Part shown: piece by piece, positions 50,445 through 63,129 of the stretch
Layout: every line of letters starts with the position of its first letter
Position numbering within the stretch: the stretch's first letter is position 1
Assembly (NCBI GenBank): GCA_003342895.1
Contig: PTFA01000011.1
Span: 5,740,134-5,804,133 of the forward strand
Source of the DNA: Casuarius casuarius
Lineage: Eukaryota > Chordata > Aves > Casuariiformes > Casuariidae
DNA: 64,000 bases
Reading direction: 5' to 3'
The notes under the pieces: generated by a model
Seen by the model: only the letters and a program-made list of their open reading frames with translations
What the model was told of the DNA's origin: nothing
The model's database searches: none
Made by a program: the position numbers and the translations under genes

Positions 50445-51038
50445 TTGATTATTTCCCATATCACTAGCCAGTGTGTTGCAGAACCTTGTATTTTCAGTGT
50501 GTTAAGGTACCGCAAACCAGCATGCGTGTCTACAGGCCACAGTGCAATACAGTATAGACATATCCAAGGTAGTTACTATGCATGCCAGAAGCCACAGAAG
50601 TACTTCAGTGCAATGCTTTCCCCAGCTAAAATATTCTTCTTGGCTGACCTAAATTGTGTAGAGGAACTTTGCGGAAGTAGGAAAAGACCTGCCAGCAACA
50701 TCTTAGCTGGCTTCTTAAGTGCTAGCCCAGATGTCTCTTCATGGCACTGCGCTGTGCCATGCAGACAATACCATGTATTTTGCTTCCTCTGCTTTATCCA
50801 CCTTAGACTTTTGTCATCCAGATGCACAGTCATGAATGTACTTGTGTTTTGTATTTTTTCTTATTTCTGTATTCAATATATGACGTCTTTCCATGCTGGG
50901 CATCTGATTGGATTACGACTGTCTTTCCCTTTTAATTATATATTTTTTAATGCTTTTATTCTGTGGTATTGCCCACTTCTTTATAACATGATATGCCTTT
51001 TTAAAATACTTAAACTTCTGTTTTTCCACTGCTGCTAA
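50445..51038 (+). other. Open frame of about 197 codons without early ATG
   Basis: The plus-strand frame is open from 50445 to 51038, but the first ATG comes only around codon 57 (about 50613), leaving about 141 codons. The second half is very T-rich, which lowers stop frequency and gives a hydrophobic, Phe/Cys/Leu-rich translation. There is no recognisable domain. I regard it as a composition effect rather than a gene. Confidence 0.2.
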
Positions 51039-51273
51039 TGTTTTCATTTGAGGAATCATCATTTTCACTAGTCCTGCAAACATCAACTACTCTTTGCAAA
51101 GCCATTCTTCTTTTTTTTTCCCCTCAGTAAGTTTTCTTGGATTTAACAATCACATATACCACAAAACATGTGGGTTCTGGTCCATCTGGTAGTTCTCTTA
51201 TCCCTATGACTCTACTGCACTGAGTAGGTTGCAATATAACAATGCTCTTGCCGGTCAACTAGTTTTTTCTTTT

Positions 51274-51294
51274 AAAAAAAAAAAAAAAAAAAAA
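51274..51294 (+). repeat. Poly(A) run of 21
   Basis: Twenty-one A residues preceded by a T-rich stretch, so the region is close to a T/A inverted tract. Simple repeat. Confidence 0.95.
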
Positions 51295-54200
51295 GGACAC
51301 CTTCATTTTCCCTAAGGAACACTATTCACTGTGTTCCTGATTAAAAACAAAATGTCTCTTTCTGCCGTCTTTCAGCTTCTTTATGATTCTGCGTACAACG
51401 CTGAGCACTACTGCTTCTCTATCTACTGCCTATCACAGTCAACCAATAGGTTGACTCACTTGCCCTTCTCTGCCCTCAAATTGTTCCTCACTATCATTTG
51501 CTCTAAATTGCTTCAAACACAAAAACAGGTTCAGAATTTAATGTAATAGGTCCATTTTTTTCTGAAACCTCAGGAAATTTTTGATATCATACGTGCAAGT
51601 AACTACTGCAGAGAGGTCGGGTATAAGACCTTTTCCCATTCCTCCTCCTACCACCACCAAAAAAAGCATTTCTTGCTCCTTGGATGATTCTTTGGCATAT
51701 AAAACAAAAAAAGCCACCAGCCTGAATATCATGAAATTTCATAACAAAATAATCTTAGCAGTGTCATCATAACTACTGCTTCACTTCATCATATTCCAAT
51801 GTATCAGTTTCATTCTCCATTTAGCTTGCGTACTGGCAAACTTAATTTCCGCACATACCACACTTCAGCACAAAATAATGCAAACTCCTACACTTTCTGA
51901 CCATCTCTACAATATGCTCATTTACTCCCTTAATATTGCTAAGAAATGAAAAAATAAATGCTCTAAGTGGGAGCAGTTCCACTAATTTATTACACTGAAA
52001 TATTATTCTAATGTATTGTTACACATTTTTAAGATATAATTTTCATATTCACGCAGAAAATAATTTGCCAAGATATTTTAACAGACTCCTGTTCTCCTTC
52101 ATCACGTTCTCTCTTTAAAGATATACAAATACAAGCTTTCTGGCTTTCAAAAGTGGCAAGTTGTTTTTGATACCTTGCTTTTTGAGGATCCAGCGAGACA
52201 CTTCTTGATCTTGAAAGCTCTAAAGAGCCTTTTTTTCTTTCCCTCAGAGTACTAAGAAACCATTATCCAAAATCATTTTATCTGGTTTCCCACTCACAGC
52301 TCAGAAATAAGGCAAACAGGAATACATACGCTTGCTGAAATACTCAGCCCAAGTTGTCTATCCTTACACATCCTACCATGGGCCTCAGGGAAAGATAAGA
52401 GCCAGGCAGTTACGAATAGTAGCCCTGTATTATGATTGTGAAATCAACAGACTTGACCTACATGAAAAATTAAAGTTAATTGAAGATGTAGGAAGAACTA
52501 GTCTAAAAGATCTTCATGGAAAGCTCTTTGTGAAAAGGTATTTATCCTCTAAACTAGATTTTTATCTTCTAAAATTTGCTTTAAATGCTAGAAACCTGTC
52601 AAATGTTATATAAGGCATTTATAAGTTAATGCTATTCAGCTCTGAAGAAAAAAAAGAAAGAAAAAAGAAGAAAATCCTACCCCTCTGCATTCTTTCTCCC
52701 TAAGTTTTCCAATCATACTTTGATTTTTCTCTGTATAGTTTTCTTGTATTTTCCCCATTGCTTTACAAGATATGTCATAGGTCTACTACAAGATATTATG
52801 TTATTGAATGGGTCTGTTAAACTCTAAGGAACAGTGAATCTCTAATTTATACGTGTACCCTAGGATGGAGTTAGGTTTGCTCATCATCCACTGTCTGACA
52901 CCATCTCCACTCAATTATTCAATAGGAAACAGAGCATGTGAAGATGGAGACCTAAGTCCATCCATCATTGCTACTTGATTTCACATTACTTAGATGCTGA
53001 CTCTCTCAGTCCTCCCGATAACAGCCCTTCCCTGTCTGCATAAATAATCAAAAGCACGTACTTCCTATTGCCTTCTCTACTGCAAAAAGACACATTATTT
53101 TCTTTGCTTCTGTCTCTGACTTTTGTTTTGCCCAAGCCACCTCTTCTGTCTGAAGACTGTTTGTGTGTACCTGCATCTTAAATTCAACTGCTTACTAGGA
53201 CAGCTAAACAGCATACAGGAAATATGGTCAACATTTTCCCCCAGAATTTTTCTAAAATCACTTTTGCCACTTGCAAATGCTTCTGCTCATATAAATTAGA
53301 ATCTGAGGCTGAAACACCAGAGCGTGGTGTAGGTTGGGGTTACACTTGAACTCAAGTATTCTGAGTCTGGCTTCCACAAAACAGGAAAATGGGTAAATAA
53401 AGCTAACTAAGAAGCAGCATCTGCAACGTTGAGAGAGCCAGGACTTTAATGCCAGGAAACACTAGCCTTCTAGAGAATTCTATCACAAAATTTAGTTTTG
53501 ATAGTGTTACAGTGAGAATTAGAAGTCATCTGCACTAAATAATGACTATTTCTGAACTGATAGACATGGCATGTTGCCAAAATCCCATCCCTTGCGCATG
53601 GTGAATGTCACTACGAGTGTCTTTATATTGAGGAAGAAAAAGGTTAGGAGTTGTTTTCATGGAGCTGATACTAGAGCTAGATATGCCAAAAGGCATGATG
53701 TTTTGATCGGAAACATCTCTAAACGCGCCCATAAGTACTAATGTTATACTGCCATCCCTGAGAGGAAACAAGAGCAGCTGCGAGACCCAAACACGATTCC
53801 GCAAGTTCATCTGAGACACACTGCTAGCTGGGAAGCTCCTGGGAGTTTTGCAAGTGCGCTGCCCTCTCATAACCCATGCCTAGTACAGCAGTNTCTCTGA
53901 AAGCTTTCAAGGTGATAGGGAGTTAGATAAATGCCAAGTACTGTTGCATGTAACATAATCAAAGGTCAGCTAAAGAAACATATTCTGCTGCTGAAGGATG
54001 AATAATCCTGAGGTTGGAATGTGCTTGCTACTCTTTTAGTAAGACATGAAAGTGCTATGACTTCATGATTAGCATCAGGCATGTGTCTCATCAAAAATTT
54101 GGTCTGTTGGTTTGTAGCAAACTTACCACAATCAATGTCAACACAGCACATGTTTTATTATCAACAGACTCGCCAACTCCCTATTAAGGTAAAGAGCAGG

Positions 54201-57200
54201 TATTTTCCCCAGTTTCATTTGCCTGACTGAGAAAAAACGATATAGCAGATATCCTCTCTCTTCTTTTTTTTTTATAGTCTCATTGCACATTTTTATACTG
54301 ATAAGATCAAACTACTTCAGCATCAACAGCCATCATTCAGTTGTACAGTACATAGGAGCAACACTTGTGCTTTATAACTCAATGGCCCGCTCTGTCTGTA
54401 TCTATATCCCCTACCAAAAGGGAATAGGAAAAAAGACTGCTATAGCAAGCTGAATGAAGGTTCTTTTAAGTCTTCTCCTTATCAACCATCTCTGTGTTTC
54501 CATGGTACAACATGTTCGATATACATCTGCATTTATATTTATGCCTCACTGTTCATTGCCCATTTCACATCCGTAAGAAGTACCACCAGTGGAGATATAA
54601 TAAAATAACCTATATTAATTTAAAATCATATTTGCCAGTTCTGCATTGTTGCACGTTGTGCTTCTTCCAAAGGCAGCAATATAATTATAGGTACTTGGGT
54701 GCATAAAGTGATACGGAGGTTTCTATGGTAATTATTCATTTTAATTGAAAATTGTGTAGGGAAAAACTCTCATGTGCAGCATGCAATTTGCATCTGTTTC
54801 CAAAGAATTTGAACTTGTTCAGGGTGAGTTGTGAATTCATATTTTCCGGGAAGATATAATCTTTAAAATTCTGTCTGAGGTAGAGGCCAGGGAGGGGGAG
54901 GAGGGAGGGCAAAGCTACCTGAGGGGGGTCTGTTAAGATTTCTTTAGCCAATTAAAGATTAAGACCATTTATCCATTTTCATGAATCGACTCTCCCTTTA
55001 ATTTTTACTGTCAGGTAAAGATTTTATGCTTCAAATGAAATAGCTTAACAGTTAAAAATTTAATGGATACACGATGTCCTTGAAGCCACAGGTTGGAGGA
55101 AGAAGAAAAGACGAAGTACAAGGAAGGACAACAAAGAAACATTATACTGAAGATGACAGCTCATCAGTAAGACCACATCCACGAGATCAAGTGTATTTAT
55201 TTTCACACATTTTAGCTAGCATGTGTTAAAAATGATGAAGTTCATTCCAGCTTTAATACATTTTAGAGTGTCAAAATAAGACTTGGAGGGAAGCTAATGT
55301 TTTACCTTGCTTAGCTATTAGAACCTACAACCTATAACCTACTTTCCTAAGGTAGGCATGTATGCTCTTTCAGGACTTTCACACTCAATTTTTGCTAGGA
55401 AGAACATGTTAAAATCCTAATGAAGACAAGATTTGTGACACTGAAGGAGCCTGCACAGTTGTCTCTGCTATTGGACACTCATTTTCTTATACTCCAGTAT
55501 CATGTCTATCCAAGAAAAATAGGTCACATTTGACTTTTTTTGCTAAGGCAATTTCCAGTACAACTTACCAACTAATAACAGCAAGCAAACCAGGATTACA
55601 AAAAAGTGTTTAGTAATAGGTGCCCTAGCAAAATATCACTTTCCCTACAGAAGACAGGTACTGGGAATGCAGCTAGGGCAGAAGAAAAGGAAAACCTCTT
55701 TGGATTTCCTTTCTCCCACTTCCATCATGATAATGAATCAAATACATATTAGCCTTAAAATTACAACACATTATAAAACTTCTACTTCAAATGATGAGGA
55801 CCTGAAAATCACCACTGAACTGTGGTCTCACACACACTAAACTCATAGCATTGTCCTTTCCAAAACAAAACTCTGCTCCTCTTTTTCCACCTATATCATT
55901 TCAAGACTGTACAGGCCAGGTTCCAAAAATGTCTCAAGTTAAATATAGTCCTTGTTTCATATGTTTACCTTCCATAAATATTAAATTGGTGTGTTTGCAT
56001 GGCTGGGGGGGGAGTCCCTTACCAACCATAAAACTTTCCTGAACTGAGCAAAATCTGTACTTAACAACATGCAAGAATGATAGTATGTAAGGAGAACCAG
56101 AAGAATAAGGTAACACTAACAGCAAGCTGCATTGTATTTGGCTCAGTGCCAACTAAGTGCCACTTCCATATTTATGCAGACTATCTAAACTGGAAAAAAG
56201 AAGAATAGGATTCCTAACCTCAATGTCAATGACTGCGTCACTGTTCAGAAGTAAGTAAAATGACATGAATGTGCTTTTTATAGTGTATGTCATCCATTTT
56301 GAATAAAATGGAGACTAANAGTAAACCTCTTGTCAAAAGGCACAAGACTCAGAGGCAGACATTCCTTCCCATCTGACCAAATGACTGCTTCTGCTAGCAT
56401 ACACCAAATGTTACTTCTGTCAGAAAACGTCTTTGCAAGAGAGGAGGACCAACGTGCTTATGAAAGAAGTAAACATGGAGTCTCAACAAGGACAGTCTTG
56501 TGGAGAGGGTTTTTCACTGCATGGACAATTTGCTCTATTTTTGGCACTTGTTCTGCCACATGCTGACAGCTGTCATCTTCCTCTGCTGCTGTTGCAGCAA
56601 AGACCCTCTTTTGATGCTTTCCTGACTTCCTTCACTGTGTTACCTGAATCTCTCACAATTATTAAAACATAGAACAATCCAATAGAAATGTCTCCTTGGT
56701 TTTTTTTAATGCTTCTAGTCATAAATGTATTCTCATTCCTATGCATGTCATTCTTATGACCATATGCATAGACAGCAACCTACTGAAAGGTGGTAAAGTT
56801 AAAGGAATATGATTTTAGTTTAGTTTCAAAAGTGGTAATATCCAGAGCTACTTAGCTCTAATGGGTATGAACTCTATCGATGGAGTTCCCCTCTGTTTCT
56901 GTTTCCTATGCAGAACTTAATCCTTCACCATGGGCTCCTTCTTAGTCGCTTGCTTGAATTTTCAGGGTTTGAGAAACACTATTAAACAGTGGTTTTCATG
57001 ATGCTGAAAGAAGTAAGATCTTAAGGTCAGTTTTGGCTAACCGTAAGAGGCATGTTTGAAAAGACTTTGGCTGAGGCACTGATCTCAGTAAACTAAATTG
57101 AATGACTGGATCTACTAGAGAGCTGCTTTCTACAGCCAAATTGTATGCCTGTCTGGGACAAGTAGGGAAGGAAAAGAGAGGGAGGAAGCCTTTTCAGTTG

Positions 57201-59223
57201 CACTTGCTATCATTTACATTTAGAGTATCACCAAGATATCAGAACTAGTAAATATTCCCTCCTTGTAGGCTCAATAATGCAAGTATCAAAAGCATCACTT
57301 TGTAAAGGAAATCTCTTTCTTATATGTATCAGTTTAAGGACATAAACATACACACATAGGAAAAAAAAAGTAATTCTATTTTGAGAGATGGCAGAAAGAT
57401 TTCCATATAGGACTTAGGCTGCTCACTCCCCTAGGTATACAAAGGTCTGGAAATGTCACAGGCAGAATGCAAAGCTTTGTCAGCGTAAAAAGATTAAATA
57501 TCTCTGCTTGAAGGACCTAACTTTTTTCTTGATCATGTTAGACATTTTCCTGTATGATGGATGCACAGTAATCCCTCTATAAACTTATCCTCAAGTATTC
57601 CTCAAAGTCTTAGGACAGAGCTAAAAGTTCAATAAAGAGTATGCTCCCTTAAAGTTTACACACTTCAACTCCTCACATTTCCTGTGGAGAATATAAATTG
57701 CTTTTAAGTACTTACTATGCTGTATGCCACTCAAATTTTGTTGCTTCAATTCATTATATTAAAAAGTAGTACAAATGTTAATTATTTTTCTAAAAGTAGA
57801 GATTTATCTAAGGTATACAGCAAATTAAGTTCATAGCAAAATGGTTACATAGTTAAAATTAATGTATTTGCAGTCCTCCTGTGTGCTTCCTGACATCCTT
57901 TAAAATGTCACTTATTTTACAGAAGATAGAGATTTTTTGCAAGTATTTATCTCCTCTATCAACAGATGAGTTCTCTCTGCTTTTGGAGACATTATTTACC
58001 CACCCCAAATCACTAAACACTAGAGATAAAATAAAGGGGTCCATATGAGTAAAGGTTGCAGGACTGGACTTTGGACACAAAAGTTTGCACCTTATAAACC
58101 TCTCACATTGAGCCCTACATTCAAAAGGTACTTACAATTTCAGAGAAATTACAAGTCAAATGATTACACGCTATAGGAAATTAGATAAAAGAGAAAGGAA
58201 CCACTTCAACACCATAAGGAGATTGTATTCAACCATTACATTAATAGCAAAAAACATACTTTGATTGCAGCTTCTGCAGGTATAAAATGACAGGTTTTAG
58301 ACTTTACTTCCATTCAAGTGCATAGATCCACAAAGCATTTACTTCCTGAAACTCAGTCCTGCAAGGTGTTGTAAACTCTCGTAATCATTTGGCAAAGCAT
58401 TTGGACAGCACTTACTTAATTTTAAGCAGGGGAGCAAATGCACTTGTTAAATTACGCCCCACAGTATATAGCACTTTTCAGAATAAGTAAGAATTAAGTA
58501 TAAAATACTGCTGAACTTCTGTACCACTGAAATCAACACCAAAGCTTTTGCATTTCTGATGCAAGGTTGAGATTTTTATTCCACATAACTTTATTTTTCA
58601 TTTCTTTATGGACTCTAAAGTAACCCTTGGGTTAACATTATATTATGTAAAATATAATTATTTGCTTTTTCATTTCAGATAAAGACAAAAGTCTTAGAAA
58701 TATAACCTACTGCACTGACAATGCCCTTTTTAAAGGTATTGGCATTTTCTTGTATTTATGTATTTATGTATAAAGAAGTAATTTTGATTAGTTGTTACAG
58801 TAAATACTTTTATCATAGCAGCTACATACTACACTAACAACCAAACAAAACTCCAGTACACTTGAAGCAAAATATACACATATACACATACACACACAAA
58901 AAAATAATTAAAGCAAGTTAAAAGGTTTATGGACTTGCCAACCTCTCATCATCCACAAATACTTTCCCAAGATATTTTGCAATGTTTGCCAAATCAACTT
59001 CCAATAAAAATTTCAAATATTATTCTTTTCCCTAAATATAAAATTTTACACACAAGAAAGCACTTCAGTGAGTGACCTGCCACCCAAAGATTATTTAATA
59101 ATTAGAGCTAAGAACATTTATTCCTAGCAAATATTGTCACATTAAAATATTAGGTGGAAAGGGTTTTAAACAATTATTTCTCAGAAAAATGATGCAGAAC
59201 CATGAGTTCAGGAAACAATTTAC
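51295..59223. other. Intron sequence, nothing recognised
   Basis: AT-rich intron up to the Ig1 exon donor. It includes CA/TA-rich simple sequence at about 58870-58900. A minus-strand frame of 111 codons (53535-53870) has no recognised family. No gene or transposon is supported. Confidence 0.6.
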
Positions 59224-59373
59224 CTTTCTTGTCATCAAAGTACAGCGTCTGTTGAGCTGGATTTGACCACTGGAGGGAGGTGTTATCATTTTGATCGACC
59301 CTGCAGGTCAAATTTGCTGTTCCCCCTTCAACAACCGTGACATTCTGTGTAAGTGGAAACTGCCCTTGGCTGC
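59224..59373 (-). CDS. CADM2: CADM2 exon: first half of Ig domain 1
   Basis: This is the first CADM2 coding exon in the window (probably exon 2 of the gene), 150 bases, 49 full codons plus split codons at both ends. It encodes the start of the mature ectodomain and the N-terminal half of the V-type Ig1 domain, including GQFPLTQNVTVVEGG, the first disulfide cysteine (TCRV, Cys codon at 59303-59305) and the tryptophan block LQWSNPAQQTLYFDDKK. CADM2 is a type I membrane protein of neurons and glia; its Ig domains mediate homophilic and heterophilic adhesion between cells, including at synapses and axons. The acceptor reads TTCCTTAG|GC and the donor AAAG|GTAAAT; both junctions are phase 1. The last G joins CT of the next exon to make the Ala codon expected in CADM2. 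I see three N-glycosylation sequons: NVT, NLT and NTS. As I recall the mammalian protein, the second is not a sequon there (AILTC instead of ANLTC). Family assignment rests on recognised sequence and is near certain. Confidence 0.97.
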
Positions 59374-62300
59374 CTAAGGAAGGAAGGGAGGGGAGGCAAG
59401 GAGAGGGGGAGAGAGAGAGAGGGAAAAAAAAGATAGCATTTAAGTTGTAGCACTGAATTTGTTGCAGCAACTTCCCACAGGTGACAGTCTGAATTAAATG
59501 TGATTTGCCCAAAGAAATAGTACAATAAATTGAAAAAAATTATATTAGCAATATAGTCCACACCGGAGAAACAGCCAGCTTAATTTAAGAGTTAGGGTTA
59601 TTTTGTTCTTTGCTTTTGTTGTTTTTATAAGTCATATTAATTAGCTTCAAGGAAATATTCCACAATCTGTATTTCCTCAGGCATACATACAAACCCAGAC
59701 ATCCAGGATATGCCTTTGCACAGGGTTCACATGCCACACACATACAAAGATGTCTCAGTAGAGATAATATAATTAAATGGCTATTTAAAACATCACTAAA
59801 AAATAGCATAAGAATCCACACAGGAATTTTTTTAATCAGCGAGAAAGGGGAGTCTAGACTCGCTGTTTCTTTTTATGCTTTTTAAAGAACTCTCAGGACG
59901 GCGTGTTTGCTGCCAGCTCTGGAGTGTTGCTGGAGAGCAAATGTAGTGTGAATTTAATGCTGGATACATCCGCCACCGAGGGACTATAGCCTGAGCTCCT
60001 ATGAAAATGGAACTGATGACGTAGCAGCTCTCCTTCACATCTGTGATTGTATCCCAGAGCATTTTGAATCACATTAAGTGCTTGCTGAAAAGTCACGGGG
60101 AAGATTTCCAAAGACCTCTGCACCATGTAGGAACGGTATCATCCAGTTCTTGAACTGCAAGCGTCTCAACTGACGTAGTTGGACTAAAGTGTTGTTTTGT
60201 GTATGGTGAAAGCAGCGCATGCTTTGTCAAACAGTACAACACGTTCTGACGAGACTAACACAACAAGAGAGCGTAGTAAAAGCCAGGGTTATGTTTTTAA
60301 CGTGGGTAAGGAAAAGTTCTTCAACAACAAGCAAGAAACACCATTATCTGGGAGCTATACTTAATTTATTCAAGGATACAATGTAAAAGACAGGCAATCC
60401 ACTACTTTTAAATTAAATACATCCTTCTTTCTCCTCCTCCTTTTGTATAGGTCCCATTAATACAAGAGCCACTCAGCATTCTGTAGAGCTGCTAGCACAC
60501 GGAGTACAATGCCAAGACTGACACTCAAGTGGGATGCATCNAAAGTGAAAAATCTCTCTATGGTTCTACAGGAGTGAACCAGTTCATAAATATGACACAT
60601 AAGTACACCAAAGAAAGGAGGATATGAATAGAAAATATCCACTACTTATACCAATAGAAAATCACAAATCCAGAGTAAAACCCTGCCAGAATCATCCTAC
60701 TTTAGTGGCTCTCATCAGAGCTGTCCCCAGTTCAATTAGACCTGGCGAGTGCCTTCTTTTTTTTTGGAGACATGATAAAATTTAAATCTATTATCTATTA
60801 TACAGGCTTTCAGATGCCCAAAGTAAGGAATTAACAAATAAGGAATTAATAACTAAACTACTATTTTACTTGCTGATGTTGCCAAAAATGTAATTCTAGC
60901 CAGGCTTTGGTAGCTGTCCGTTAACCTATGCAGAATGATTTTGATGGCATAAACACAGGATATGAGCATCTACATCACAGAAACCATTAGTGCTTTGGTA
61001 GTCTGGCAAGCACTCCATTTATAAAAAATTGTTCTACTGCTTAAATTTTTTACAACCTGCAGAAAACAATAAATTATCAGCAGTGCTAAGGAAAGGCTAC
61101 TTCAATAAATGAAATTACATGAAATCTTCTATTAAAAAAAAAAAAAATCCCCGCCTTGGGTTTACAAAAATAGAAGGATTTTCATAAAAATGGCAAATCT
61201 GCATAACTGGTATTGGAAAATAAATAGAGAGCTGTATCATTTTTGTATAAGTATCAACTTCCAGTAGATGTCTAAAGATCAAAATTTGCTATACATTGAC
61301 ACTTACTGTAACAGAGCTTATACTAAATAATAAATAAGGAATATTGGAAATACTATGGCTAATTTAAATGCTGCAAACAATAAATGCCAAAATTTTCATG
61401 ACATCCTCTGTATCTGACACTTCATTAATCAAACCCTGCTTCTTGAAAACCACATGTTGAGAAATACTTGATGAGTGAAAAATCATAAACAAGGGTAGAA
61501 AAAGAAAACAGAAAAGATTTGTCATTTCATTCCATTTCTCCTCTTTCAATACCAATGTGTCAAGGAACCTCGAGATATTGCATAAATTGCTTATCGCTTA
61601 AATTAGAATTTTAAAAATCCAGAAAAATGCATACAGTCTGTTATTACTTCCACTAAATTACAGGCATCTTACCAAAGAAATAACTTTCTGAAGAATGAGC
61701 TGTGGATAAGAGACTACATGGGCTAAAATATATTTTGCATACAAAATGCTACTTTCATATCATTAACCAGAATTTAGTTCCAGAGAAGAGTACACTGAAA
61801 TCTCCCATTTACATTAAAGAATAGGAATGAAAGATAGTTTAATAAGGACTGCTGTGCAAAGATGATTCAGGACCCTATTAACATGATTTGGGAAATCTCC
61901 CTAGAATTACCCTATATTCTCTTTTTGATATTGTAGAGTTATTAAACAGAAGGTCTCAGTGTGTGTACAATCTACCATTTGCTAATCATGGTCATGTCAC
62001 AGACTTGTTCAACCAGCACAGTGGATAGTAGGTAAACTTTTCTGATCAACCATTTAAATGGAAATTGTAGGTACCATGATTTGAAGTCAGGAGAACTGTC
62101 TTTTCTCTGACCACCTTAGTGAGTGCTGATGTTTTGGAAGTTATATATTGATCTAATATATAAATATAAAGATCTAATGTATAAAAGTGAAACTGAAGCA
62201 TTCATCCTATCCCTTACCACTATAGAAGCTGTGTGGATCTGGAGCAGATATGCACATAGCTTCACAGGAAGCTTCAAGTGGAAAAAGAGGTACAGAGAAA

Positions 62301-63129
62301 GCAAGCCCATTTAGCCTGGAAATTAGCCCAAGTGGAAGGAACTGTGTGGAATAGGGCAGAATAGACAGAGCAAGAGCAAAGGAAGGGATACTGCACACCT
62401 CTGAAATAAGTCCAAATTATTAGTGAGTGATAGGAAAGCTGAGACACGGAAACATGCATGAGATTTACTTTATTACTTATATCAGTGTCCTGGGTTATTG
62501 AAGTAGCGAGTTTGGGGCTGGAGGAAAGGTTGTAAAAGCCTATAGCAGATATAGGACCACTAGAGAAAGCACCAATATTGTGCCATTTAACACAGTGTTA
62601 GAAGCATTGGAGAGGTGTTTTTACACTGCTGAGTTTGTTGGGAAGGCCTCATTTCTGTTAAGGAGGTAAGTAGCCCATGCCCAGGAAGCATGCCAGAGGA
62701 GCTGCCAGCCCATGCAAGTGCCGAAGGCTATGAGAAGCAGGCTGTGCCGAGCCATCAAGGAAGCAGACAGGGTATTCCCAGCCACTTCCAGGTACCTCCA
62801 TTCAGCCATGGGGGCAGCAGGCTCCTGCTGCCCCACAGTAAGCCACAGCTGCAGACCACTAAACTCAAATCAGGAAAACATCCTCCAAGTGACTTGCTTT
62901 AGAAAACAGTTAGTGCTGGCCTAACTTACTACCACTGTGAAAAGCTTTCACCCTCCCAGCACTGAGTATGCTAGTGCTGATCCACGTGGGTAGTCCCATT
63001 AAAACAAGAATGCTCGGTGATAAGCCTTCAGGAACTGGGTGAGCCTTAAGCCCTTGCCAAACTGCAGCCAGTGTATTCAGATTCAATAGGACTGATCCTT
63101 TAAAAGAAATACATGCCTCATCATCATTT
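59374..63129 (-). other. CADM2: CADM2 intron upstream of the Ig1 exon
   Basis: Intron sequence on the 5' side of the gene; its donor and the upstream exon are beyond the window. A GC-raised block at 62640-62860 has frames open on both strands but no recognisable family. An imperfect 21-base tandem pair (GATCTAAT(A/G)TATAAA) lies at 62150-62191, and a 14-base poly(A) at about 61134-61147. Confidence 0.8.
59376..59433 (-). promoter_or_regulatory. Long polypyrimidine tract of the Ig1 exon acceptor
   Basis: Immediately upstream of the 59373 acceptor the transcribed (minus) strand is almost purely pyrimidine for over 50 bases. It runs through a poly(T) stretch, alternating CT, C-rich blocks and TTCCTTCCTTAG. 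Only one purine (at 59397) interrupts it before the terminal AG. This is much longer than the usual 15-20 base tract and includes CU-rich motifs of the kind bound by PTB-type splicing regulators. The sequence shows the tract; any regulatory use is inference. Confidence 0.7.

Larger units (their letters stand above)
6422..59223 (-). other. CADM2: CADM2 intron, complete (about 52.8 kb)
   Basis: This intron splits the Ig1 domain. It is bounded by GTAAAT at 59223 and TTTTTCAG at 6422, phase 1. It is AT-rich and poor in interspersed repeats. CADM2 is known as a very large neuronal gene with long introns in other vertebrates. The features listed separately inside it are three CR1 pieces, microsatellites, GC-raised blocks, duplications and unusual open frames. 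Everything not listed separately showed no recognisable gene, RNA gene or transposon. Confidence 0.9.

Noticed and set aside
53535..53870. 111-codon minus-strand open frame
   Set aside because: No recognised motif, no plausible splice borders linking it to CADM2, and length near what chance allows. I could not support a gene.
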